Assembly: GCA_018241325.1 (NCBI GenBank)
Contig: JAFEEB010000019.1
Span: 1-60,160 of the forward strand
Source: Pseudomonadota bacterium
Lineage (GTDB): Bacteria > Pseudomonadota > Gammaproteobacteria > Burkholderiales > Burkholderiaceae_C
Direction of reading: 5' to 3'
Length of the DNA stretch: 60,160 nt
Shown here: piece after piece, positions 53,516 through 60,160 of the stretch
How positions within the stretch are numbered: the first letter of the stretch is position 1
Layout of the letters: each line of letters starts with the position of its first letter
Made by a program: the position numbers and the translations under genes
Notes under the pieces: model-generated
Told to the model about the DNA's origin: nothing
The model's database searches: none
What the model saw: only the letters and a program-made list of their open reading frames with translations

Positions 53516-53690
53516 TGCTCATGACGCCGCGCGCCGCCCGCAACGCATGAAACGCAAAGAGCCAAGGGGCCGCGGAGCAGGCCAAACCAGCGATCGCCGT
53601 GGCCGGGGTCACCCCGGCCAGGGGCGATGCCCCCGGAGGGGGAAGGCGCAACATCGCGCAGCGAGTGGAGACTGGGGGCGAGCCCATTCA
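53516..53690 (-). repeat. R2 structured 3' element, copy E (reverse strand)
   Basis: On the minus strand it starts TGAA at the stop codon of the solute-binding protein gene, then CCCCCAGTCTCCACTCGCTG after eight bases. Hairpin 1 is CCCCC-TCC-GGGGG; hairpin 2 is TGGCCGGGG-TGA-CCCCGGCCA. It lies between that gene and the htpG promoter. Confidence 0.8.
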
Positions 53691-54728
53691 CCGCGGCAGC
53701 GACTCGACCTCCCTGGTCCAGCGGTCGATCAGGCGCTTGCGCTCGGCCGCCTTGCCGTATTTGGCGAAGTCGTAGCTGATGAGCTTGACGCCGTCCATGG
53801 GCGGAATGCGCGGGTCGGGCTTGAAGCGCTTGTTGGCGGGCGTCTGGTAGCTGCCCACCGTGGCGCCCAAGGCCTGGCCGGCGGGGCTCATCAGCCAGTC
53901 GTAGTATTTCTTGGCGTTGGCCTCGTTGCGCGCGCCCTTGACGAGGGCGATGCCGCCGATTTCGTAGGTGGTGCCCTCGCACGGAGCCGCCGTCTTGACC
54001 GGGTATTTCTCTTCCTTCCATTTCTCGAAATTGAAGGCGAAGGTGATGCCGATCGCCACCTCGCCCTTGGCCACGTTGGGCGCCTGCGCCTGGCCGCTGC
54101 GGGTGTAGTTGCTGACGTTGCGGTGCAGCTTTTTGAGGTAGTCGAAGGCGGCGTCCTCGCCCATCTGCTGCACCAGCCCGGCAATCACGGTGTAGGCCGT
54201 GCCGCTGGAGGCAGGGTGCGAGATTTCGACTTCGCCCTTGTATTCGGGCTTGATCACGTCGGCCCAGCATTTGGGCTCGGGCAGGTTCTTTTTCTTCAGC
54301 ACGTCGGTGTTGTAGCCAAAGCCGATGGTGCTGGTGTAGAAGCCCCCCACCTGGTTGCCGCTCATGTCGTACTGGCGCTGCGACCAGTCGTGCAGATCAT
54401 TGATATAGCTGGGGCGGTAGGCCTGCAAGAGGCCTTGCTCGGCCGCCTGCAAGAACGGATCGCCCGTGCCGCCCCACCAAATGTCGGTCTTGGGGTTTTG
54501 CGCCTCGGCGCGCAACTGGGCGCCGATCTCGCCCGTGCCCTTGTGCGACTGGTTGACCTTGATGCCCGTGGCCTTGGTGAACTCGGCGGCCGCGGCTTCG
54601 CACCAGGGCGCGTCGGTGCTGCACAGCGCGTTGACCACGCCCTGCGCCTGCGCCGATGAGCAAAAAACGGCTGTAGCGCCCGTCAATGCAGCGCAGAACG
54701 CTATTGTTTTGATATTCATCGAAGGCAT
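53688..54728 (-). CDS. ABC transporter substrate-binding protein, Fe(III)-type
   Basis: Periplasmic binding protein (346 residues) of the FbpA/AfuA/PotD-like class. Its N-terminal signal peptide ([19 protein letters not shown], cleavage near SAQA) is encoded by an R1 repeat. The mature part shows [52 protein letters not shown] and [20 protein letters not shown]. The start at 54728 has CAGGAGAC upstream. No permease or ATPase genes are adjacent, so the ligand (iron, phosphonate or other) is uncertain. Confidence 0.87.
   Translation of the reverse strand: MPSMNIKTIAFCAALTGATAVFCSSAQAQGVVNALCSTDAPWCEAAAAEFTKATGIKVNQSHKGTGEIGAQLRAEAQNPKTDIWWGGTGDPFLQAAEQGLLQAYRPSYINDLHDWSQRQYDMSGNQVGGFYTSTIGFGYNTDVLKKKNLPEPKCWADVIKPEYKGEVEISHPASSGTAYTVIAGLVQQMGEDAAFDYLKKLHRNVSNYTRSGQAQAPNVAKGEVAIGITFAFNFEKWKEEKYPVKTAAPCEGTTYEIGGIALVKGARNEANAKKYYDWLMSPAGQALGATVGSYQTPANKRFKPDPRIPPMDGVKLISYDFAKYGKAAERKRLIDRWTREVESLPR
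54669..54716 (-). repeat. R1 dispersed repeat, copy h, encoding a signal peptide
   Basis: Reverse strand AATATCAAAACAATAGCGTT, CTGCGCTGCATTGACGGGCG, CTACAGCC. It lies inside the coding sequence of the solute-binding protein and encodes the hydrophobic core of the signal peptide. Confidence 0.65.
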
Positions 54729-54857
54729 CGTCCGGGTCTCCTGTGGCGGCCGGTGGCCGTGGGGCAAGCATAACCCGCGCCCGCGCGCCGGCGGCTATGC
54801 TTGAGGGCAGGGAGGCCAACCGCGGCGCAAGACCCGCGCCGCACACCGGAGTGATTC

Positions 54858-55856
54858 ATGCGCAAGTTGTCGATTCGTGGTTTTGGGCTGGCCGCGGTCT
54901 TGTGCGGCCTGGCGGGCTTGGCGTGCGCGCAGGTCATCGTGGACACGGGGCAGGTGCAGGCCGCGCTCCAGCGCTCCGTGCAGGTGTGGGACGTGCGCGG
55001 CGACAAGGACTTTGCCAAGGGCCATTTGCCCGGGGCCTTGTCGGCGGGCGACGCCGCGGCGGTGCTGCGCGATGCCAACGCGGAGGACTTCCTGCCGACC
55101 GCGGAAGTCGCAAAAATTCTGGGCGCGGCCGGCATCGACCCGGCGAAGGAGACCGTGGTGTACGGCAGCCGCGGCACCTGGAACGCCTATTTCGGCCGCT
55201 ACGCCCTGCGCTATTTCGGCGGCACCAAGGTCACCGTTTATCACGAGGGCATCGAGGGCTGGCAAGCCGCCGGCCTGCCGGTGGAGGCGGGCGCGCCCAA
55301 GCCCGCGCCCATCGCGCTGACGCTGGCGCCCAACGCGGCGGTCGCCGTCAGCACGCCGGAGGTGCTGGCGCGCGTGGGCAACAAGGACGTGCAGATCGTC
55401 GATGCGCGCACGCCCAAGGAGTTTGCCGGCGCCGACATCCGCGCGCTGCGCGGCGGGCACATCCCGGGCGCGGTCAACATTCCCTACGAGATGAACTGGA
55501 GCGACCCCGAGACCCTGCAAAAGCTCGCGCAAAAGACCGTGGGCGACAGCCGCGGCATGTCGCTGAAGGCGCAGCCCGAGTTGCAGGCCCTGTACGCCAG
55601 GCTGGACCCGAACAAGGAGACGGTGGTGTACTGCCAGTCGGGCGCGCGCGCCAGCGAGACGGCGGGCGTGCTGGAGCAGCTGGGATTCAGGAACGTGAAG
55701 GTGTACGACTCGTCCTGGCTGGGCTATGGCAACAAGCTGGACGCGCCGGCCGAGAACGAGACGGTCTTCAACGTCGGCGCGCTCAACGGGCGCATCGCGG
55801 CCATGCAAAAGCGCATCGACACGCTGGAGAAGGAACTGGCGGCAAGCAAAAAGTGA
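54858..55856 (+). CDS. Exported sulfurtransferase with two rhodanese domains
   Basis: A 332-residue protein with a signal peptide (about 1-24, GLAAVLCGLAGLACA). The N-terminal rhodanese domain (about 28-145) has Gly103 (VYGSRGT) where the catalytic Cys would be and is presumably inactive. The C-terminal domain (about 160-295) has Cys259 in CQSGARAS, the active loop. A short coiled coil ends the protein (MQKRIDTLEKELAAS). Periplasmic sulfur transfer is likely; the acceptor is unknown. Confidence 0.87.
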   Translation: MRKLSIRGFGLAAVLCGLAGLACAQVIVDTGQVQAALQRSVQVWDVRGDKDFAKGHLPGALSAGDAAAVLRDANAEDFLPTAEVAKILGAAGIDPAKETVVYGSRGTWNAYFGRYALRYFGGTKVTVYHEGIEGWQAAGLPVEAGAPKPAPIALTLAPNAAVAVSTPEVLARVGNKDVQIVDARTPKEFAGADIRALRGGHIPGAVNIPYEMNWSDPETLQKLAQKTVGDSRGMSLKAQPELQALYARLDPNKETVVYCQSGARASETAGVLEQLGFRNVKVYDSSWLGYGNKLDAPAENETVFNVGALNGRIAAMQKRIDTLEKELAASKK

Positions 55857-55903
55857 CTGGGCCGCTGGCCGGCACGGATGCGTGTTGCCGGCCCCTGGCC
55901 CAG
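55857..55903. terminator. Large inverted repeat between convergent genes
   Basis: Nested arms CTGGGCC/GGCCCAG and GGCCGGCA/TGCCGGCC surround an 11-base loop, filling the gap between the sulfurtransferase and the pseudouridine synthase. There is no T-run, so termination efficiency is uncertain. Confidence 0.45.
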
Positions 55904-55908
55904 GGTCG

Positions 55909-56745
55909 TCAGAAGGCCTCGCCCGGCCCCAGATAGCGCCACTGCCCCACCGGCAGCTGCCCCAGCTGAATGCGCCCGATGCGCACGCGCTTGAGGCCGG
56001 TGACGTGCAGGCCCACCTGCTCGCACATGCGGCGGATCTGGCGCTTCTTGCCCTCGTTCAGCACGAAGCGCAGTTGCTCGGGGTTTTGCCAGTCCACCTG
56101 CGCGGGCTTCAACGGCTGGCCGTCCAGGGCCAGGCCGTGGCGCAGGCGTGCCAGCTGCGCGGGCGGGAAGGCGGCCTGCACGTTGACGGCCACTTCGCCA
56201 AAACTCACGCGCACCAGGTATTCCTTGTCCACCGTCGAGTCTTCGCCGATCAGCTGGCGCGCCACGCGGCCGTCCTGCGTCAGTACCAGCAGGCCCACCG
56301 AATCGATGTCCAGCCGGCCGGCCGGCGCCAGGCCGCGCAGCTGCGCGGGCGTGAAGCGCTTGGACGACGCATCGCCATGCCAGTGGCTGCGTGCGTTGAC
56401 CAGGGTGACCGCCGGCTGGTGCCCGTCCTCGGCCTGACCGCTGACGTAGCCCACGGGCTTGTGCAGCAGGACGGTGACGCGCTCGGCCTGCGCGGCGTCG
56501 GCGCGGCGGTCCACCGTGACCTTGTCGTGCGGGGCCACTTTCAACCCCATCACGGCCACTTCGCCGTTCACGCGCACCCAGCCGCGCTCAATCCATTCGT
56601 CGGCCTCGCGGCGCGAGCACAGGCCCAGGTCGGCCAGGCGCTTGTTCAGCCGCACCGCCGAGGAGTCCCCCGCGGCGGCGGGCTGGCCTGCGGCGGGGGC
56701 CGGGGCGCGGCGCCAGCGTGGCGCGGATGCAGGAGAGTCGGGCAT
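55909..56745 (-). CDS. rluF: RluF-like 23S rRNA pseudouridine synthase
   Basis: RsuA/RluB/E/F-family enzyme (278 residues). An N-terminal S4 RNA-binding domain (about 31-75; RLNKRLADLGLCSRREADEW) precedes the catalytic domain with Asp146 in GRLDIDS, and GKKRQIRRMCEQVG. The pattern of the C-terminus (LKRVRIGRIQLGQLPVGQWR) is closest to RluF, which modifies U2604. The first 30 residues are a Pro/Ala-rich extension. Confidence 0.85.
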   Translation of the reverse strand: MPDSPASAPRWRRAPAPAAGQPAAAGDSSAVRLNKRLADLGLCSRREADEWIERGWVRVNGEVAVMGLKVAPHDKVTVDRRADAAQAERVTVLLHKPVGYVSGQAEDGHQPAVTLVNARSHWHGDASSKRFTPAQLRGLAPAGRLDIDSVGLLVLTQDGRVARQLIGEDSTVDKEYLVRVSFGEVAVNVQAAFPPAQLARLRHGLALDGQPLKPAQVDWQNPEQLRFVLNEGKKRQIRRMCEQVGLHVTGLKRVRIGRIQLGQLPVGQWRYLGPGEAF

Positions 56746-56760
56746 GGGCGATGCTGCGGT

Positions 56761-56797
56761 ATTGATAGCTGTTTGCGCTGATCCATCAAGCGCTACG
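56761..56797 (+). repeat. R1 dispersed repeat, copy i
   Basis: ATTGATAGCTGTTTGCGCTG then ATCCATCAAGCGCTACGG, in the gap between the RluF-like gene and the Crp/Fnr gene. Confidence 0.75.
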
Positions 56798-56832
56798 GCT
56801 CGATTTTATTCTTGATCGATGAATGCGCGCCG

Positions 56833-57540
56833 TCAAAAGTCCGCGCGGCGCAGCGCCTGCGCCTGCACGATGCGCAGGCCGCCGTACTCGATGCGCAGCA
56901 CGCCCCGCTCTTGCAGCGTGCGCAGCGCCTCGTTCACGCGCTGGCGCGACAGGCCGGCCAGGTAGGCCAGCTCCTGCTGCGTGATGCGCAGCACCTCGCC
57001 CACACCCGGAAACAGCACCGGGTTGACCAGGGCAGCCAAGTTGCGCGCCACGCGCTGCTCGGGGCTGGCCGAGCGGCCGGCGCCGACCACGCCGATGAAC
57101 TGGCTCAGGCGCTCGTTGAGCTGGTTCATCACGAAGCGGTTGAAGCCGATGGATTGGTCCAGCAGCCAGTGGAAGGTGTCCACCGGCAGGCCGGCCACGC
57201 GGCTCTTGCGCAAGGCCTGGATGTTGTAGCGGTAGCTCTCGCGCTTGAGCACCGTGCCCTCGCCGAACCACCCGCCGGCGGCCAGGCCCGAATAGGTGAT
57301 GGCGCGGCCGTCGTCGGTCACGGTGTTCATCTTCAGCAGGCCGTCGATCACGCCGAACCAGTACGTCGCCGGTCGGCCGATGCGGCACACCAGGTCGCCC
57401 GGCGCGGCCTCGCTCACGCGCAGCTCGGGCACGATGCGATCGCGCTCGTCGGACAGCAGGTGCGCCAGCCAGGGCACGCTTTGCAGCTCGCTGTCGGTCA
57501 GCAGGCGACGGCGTTCGTGCAGCGAGAGACCGGATTTCAT
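56833..57540 (-). CDS. Crp/Fnr-family transcriptional regulator
   Basis: A 235-residue regulator with a cyclic-nucleotide-binding-like beta barrel (about 25-125), a dimerisation helix and a winged helix with a helix-turn-helix at about 187-210 (TQQELAYLAGLSRQRVNEAL). There is no N-terminal Cys cluster, so it is not an FNR-type iron-sulfur sensor. It is divergent from the acyl-CoA synthetase and livG, and an 18-base palindrome between them is its likely operator. Confidence 0.9.
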   Translation of the reverse strand: MKSGLSLHERRRLLTDSELQSVPWLAHLLSDERDRIVPELRVSEAAPGDLVCRIGRPATYWFGVIDGLLKMNTVTDDGRAITYSGLAAGGWFGEGTVLKRESYRYNIQALRKSRVAGLPVDTFHWLLDQSIGFNRFVMNQLNERLSQFIGVVGAGRSASPEQRVARNLAALVNPVLFPGVGEVLRITQQELAYLAGLSRQRVNEALRTLQERGVLRIEYGGLRIVQAQALRRADF

Positions 57541-57572
57541 TTAGGGAAAAACCTAGGGAGATTTGCCTTCAA

Positions 57573-57590
57573 TTGTCGTTCAAACGACAA
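57573..57590. promoter_or_regulatory. Perfect palindrome, candidate Crp/Fnr-family operator
   Basis: TTGTCGTT-CA-AACGACAA, a perfect eight-base inverted repeat. It lies 32 bases upstream of the regulator gene and about 80 bases before the acyl-CoA synthetase. Spacing of the half sites resembles Crp/Fnr boxes, with TTGTC/GACAA instead of TGTGA/TCACA. Confidence 0.6.
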
Positions 57591-57671
57591 CATGACGTCA
57601 AAGCAAGCGCTTACGATTCGCTGCACATTCGAGCCCCGCCCCGCGGGGCGCACGCAGGAGACCTCCCGCCC

Positions 57672-59621
57672 ATGACGGCGACCTTTCCCCAGTTGTTGCA
57701 GCAGCACGCCCGCCAGCGCCCGCAGGCGCCGGCGTTGCGCGAAAAAGAGTTCGGCATCTGGCAAACCTGGAGCTGGCAGCGCGCGCTGGACGACACGCGC
57801 CACATGGCGCTGGGCCTGGCGTCGCTGGGCTTTGTGGCGGGGCAGAACCTGGCGGTGGTGGGCGACAACCGGCCGCTGCTGTACCTGATGTTCGTGTCGG
57901 TGCAGTCGCTGGGCGGTGTGCCCGTGCCCATGTACCAGGACGCGGTGGCCGCCGAGATGGCCTTCGTGCTGCGCGAGACCGGCGCGCACTTTGCCTTTGC
58001 CGAAGACCAGGAGCAGGTGGACAAGCTGCTGGAGCTGCGCGCCGGCGAGGGCGAAGCCGCCGTGCCCGGCCTGGATCACATCATCTACGACGACCCGCGC
58101 GGCCTGCGCCACTACCGCGACGCGGGCCTGATCAGCGTGCAGGAGCTGATGGAGCGGGGCCGCCAGTTCGAGCGGCAGCACCCGCAGTATTTCGAGCAGC
58201 AGCTGGCGCGCATCAAGCCCGACGACACGGCCATCATCCTCTACACCTCGGGCACCACCAGCCGGCCCAAGGGCGTGTGCCAGACGCACCAGGCCTACAT
58301 CGCCGCGGCCGAGGGCGGGGTGGCCGTTGACAAGCTCAACGGCTCGGACAACGTGCTGTCCTACCTGCCGCCAGCCTGGGCGGGCGACTTTTTGTTTTCG
58401 GTGGCGCAGTGGCTGGTGGCGGGCTTCACCATCAACTGCCCCGAAAGCGCTGAGACGGTGGCGATCGACATGCGCGAGATCGGTCCCACGTATTACTTCG
58501 CGCCGCCGCGCGTGTTCGAGAGCATGCTGACCTCGGTGTCCATCCGCATGGAAGACGCCGCGCCCATCAAGCAGTGGATGCACCGCAAGTTCATGGAGGT
58601 GGCGCGCCGCGTGGGCGCCGACATCCTGGTGGGCAAGCCGGTGGCCCTGGGCGGCCGCCTGCTGTACGGCCTGGGCAATCTGCTGGTGTACGGGCCGCTG
58701 AAGAACGCCATGGGCCTGTCGCGCATTCGCGTGGCTTACACCGCGGGCGCCGCGATCGGGCCCGACCTGTTTCGCTTTTTCCGCTCCATCGGCGTCAACC
58801 TCAAGCAGCTGTATGGCCAGACCGAAACCTGCGCCTATGTGTGCCTGCAAAAGGACGGGCAGGTCAAGCTCGACACCGTGGGCCAGGCTGCGCCGGGGGT
58901 TGAGCTGAAGATCGCCGAAGGCGGCGAGGTGCTGGTGCGCAGCCAGTCCCTGCTGAGCGAGTACTACAAGCGCCCCGAAGCCACCGCCGAGGTGCTGGAT
59001 GCCGAGGGCTTCTTCCACACCGGCGACGCGGGCGTGATCGACGCCGACGGCCACCTGCGCATCATCGACCGCGCCAAGGACGTGGGACGGCTCACCGGCG
59101 GCGCCATGTTCGCGCCCAACTACATCGAGAACAAGCTCAAGTTCTTCCCGCAGATCAAGGAGGCGGTGTGCTTCGGCGACGGGCGCGAGCGGGTCTGCGC
59201 GTTTCTGAACATCGACTTCGACGCCGTGGGCAACTGGGCCGAGCGCAAGGGCCTGCCCTATGCGGGCTACGTCGATCTGGCGGGCAAGCCGGAGGTGCTG
59301 GCGATGATGCGCGAGTGCGTCGAAAAGGTGAACGCCGAGCTGGCCGGCGAGCAGGGCATGGAGGCCACGCAGATCGCGCGCTTTCTGGTGCTGCACAAGG
59401 AGCTGGACCCCGACGACGACGAGCTCACCCGCACGCGCAAGGTGCGCCGCGGCTTCGTGGCCGAGAAATACGCGGTGCTGCTGGACGCGCTGTATGGCGG
59501 CAAGCCCGAGCAGTTCATCGAGACCGCGGTCAAGTTCGAGGACGGACGCGCCGGCGCGGTGTCGGCCACGCTCAAGATGCTGGACGCCAAGGTCTTTGCG
59601 CCGGTGAGGAACGCCGCATGA
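57672..59621 (+). CDS. AMP-dependent long-chain-type acyl-CoA synthetase
   Basis: ANL ligase (649 residues) of the long-chain fatty acyl-CoA type. ILYTSGTTSRPKGVC (about 189-203), YGQTETCAY, FHTGDAGVIDADGH and TRTRKVRRGFV are visible. CAGGAGAC precedes the ATG. It overlaps livG by four bases. Association of such a synthetase with a branched-chain amino-acid-type ABC transporter is common for aromatic or fatty acid uptake in Burkholderiales, so its substrate is probably imported by that transporter. Confidence 0.9.
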   Translation: MTATFPQLLQQHARQRPQAPALREKEFGIWQTWSWQRALDDTRHMALGLASLGFVAGQNLAVVGDNRPLLYLMFVSVQSLGGVPVPMYQDAVAAEMAFVLRETGAHFAFAEDQEQVDKLLELRAGEGEAAVPGLDHIIYDDPRGLRHYRDAGLISVQELMERGRQFERQHPQYFEQQLARIKPDDTAIILYTSGTTSRPKGVCQTHQAYIAAAEGGVAVDKLNGSDNVLSYLPPAWAGDFLFSVAQWLVAGFTINCPESAETVAIDMREIGPTYYFAPPRVFESMLTSVSIRMEDAAPIKQWMHRKFMEVARRVGADILVGKPVALGGRLLYGLGNLLVYGPLKNAMGLSRIRVAYTAGAAIGPDLFRFFRSIGVNLKQLYGQTETCAYVCLQKDGQVKLDTVGQAAPGVELKIAEGGEVLVRSQSLLSEYYKRPEATAEVLDAEGFFHTGDAGVIDADGHLRIIDRAKDVGRLTGGAMFAPNYIENKLKFFPQIKEAVCFGDGRERVCAFLNIDFDAVGNWAERKGLPYAGYVDLAGKPEVLAMMRECVEKVNAELAGEQGMEATQIARFLVLHKELDPDDDELTRTRKVRRGFVAEKYAVLLDALYGGKPEQFIETAVKFEDGRAGAVSATLKMLDAKVFAPVRNAA

Positions 59622-60160
59622 ACGACACCGTTGTTGCCCCTGAAATCAGAGCTTCCGGCGCAAGCCCGGCAAGCGCTGGCGCCACGGATGGCCTGCGCCA
59701 GATCGGCGAGGTCATCCTCGACGTGAAGAACATCAGCCTGCGCTTTGGCGGCGTGAAGGCGCTCACCGACATCAGCTTCGACGTGCGCGAGCACGAGATC
59801 CGCGCCATCATCGGCCCCAACGGCGCGGGCAAGAGCTCGATGCTCAACTGCATCAACGGTGTGTACACGCCCAGCGAAGGCTCCATCACCTTTCGCGGCC
59901 AGACCTTCAGCCACATGAACTCGCGCCAGGTCGCCGAGATGGGCGTGGCGCGCACCTTCCAGAACCTGGCCTTGTTCAAGGGCATGAGCGTGCTGGACAA
60001 CATCATGTCCGGGCGCAACCTCAAGATCAGGAGCAACATCTTCCTGCAGGCGCTGCGCATCGGCCCGGCCGAGCGCGAGGAGATCGCGCACCGCGAGTTC
60101 GTCGAGCACATCATCGACTTTCTCGAAATCCAGGCGCACCGCAAGACCCCCGTGGGCCAG
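59618..60160 (+). CDS. livG: Branched-chain amino-acid-type ABC transporter ATP-binding protein (5' part)
   Basis: First 181 codons of a LivG-type ATPase; the gene runs off the window. Walker A is GPNGAGKS (66-73) and the Q-loop is TFQNLALF. LivG proteins usually begin near ILDVKNISLRFGGVKAL; here about 30 residues precede this, and residues of about 9-23 (EIRASGASPASAGA) are encoded by an R1 repeat. It overlaps the synthetase gene (ATGA), so they are co-translated. Confidence 0.9.
   Translation, partial: MNDTVVAPEIRASGASPASAGATDGLRQIGEVILDVKNISLRFGGVKALTDISFDVREHEIRAIIGPNGAGKSSMLNCINGVYTPSEGSITFRGQTFSHMNSRQVAEMGVARTFQNLALFKGMSVLDNIMSGRNLKIRSNIFLQALRIGPAEREEIAHREFVEHIIDFLEIQAHRKTPVGQ
59643..59684 (+). 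repeat. R1 dispersed repeat, copy j, in the livG 5' end
   Basis: AAATCAGAGCTTCCGGCGCA then AGCCCGGCAAGCGCTGGCGC; a diverged but recognisable R1 copy translated in frame. Confidence 0.5.

Overview
The window is about 60 kb of GC-rich, gene-dense DNA. It most resembles a chromosome segment of a betaproteobacterium of the order Burkholderiales, probably family Comamonadaceae. I base this on the complete dcw cluster running straight into lpxC, the DUF484-xerC pair, the Burkholderiales-type DksA with a degenerate zinc finger, the leucine/isovalerate (liu) genes, and a dense population of short dispersed repeats. The placement is by recognition only; no database search was possible.

Layout. 1-5.7 kb: the 3' end of ruvB (with an in-frame stop), a DUF484 protein, xerC, an aldehyde dehydrogenase on the minus strand, a His-rich COG0523 GTPase and dksA. 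5.8-9.7 kb: a STAS-domain protein and the hslVU protease, closed by a terminator. 10-28.7 kb: mraZ-rsmH-ftsL-ftsI-murE-murF-mraY-murD-ftsW-murG-murC-ddl-ftsQ-ftsA-ftsZ-lpxC. This set covers lipid II synthesis, septal peptidoglycan and the Z-ring. Many neighbours overlap by ATGA, and a four-repeat MraZ operator precedes it. 28.7-30.3 kb: the thiamine salvage/synthesis genes thiM and thiE. 30.2-42.6 kb: an AraC-type regulator divergent from an acyl-CoA synthetase, followed by liuB, a VapBC toxin-antitoxin module, a secreted dienelactone-hydrolase-like protein, a DinB protein, liuC, a DUF4126 membrane protein, liuD, liuE, a YbaK protein and a DUF1289 protein. 42.8-49.3 kb: a DsbA-fold isomerase, an MBL-fold hydrolase, a cNMP-binding/CBS/DUF294 protein with an exonuclease, then actP-DUF485 on the minus strand. 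49.7-60.2 kb: an MHS-type transporter, htpG with a sigma-32-like promoter, an Fe(III)-type solute-binding protein, a double-rhodanese protein, an RluF-like pseudouridine synthase, a Crp/Fnr regulator divergent from an acyl-CoA synthetase, and the start of livG.

The most unusual content is in the short repeats, called R1 to R4 here. R1 (about 40 bp, two hairpins, nine copies) lies between genes and in places is translated: inside murE, as the signal peptide of a solute-binding protein, and at the N-terminus of LivG. R2 (about 175 bp, five copies plus a fragment) begins with TGAA. In five of its six occurrences that TGA is the stop codon of the upstream gene on the same strand. Its hairpins are conserved across copies, with compensating changes, so it looks like a structured 3' element. 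R3 sits at gene starts (murF, murG, liuD), carries a Shine-Dalgarno sequence and leaves a second, older-looking start upstream. R4 is a single copy that forms the tail of rsmH. No tRNA, rRNA, CRISPR array or intact insertion sequence was seen.
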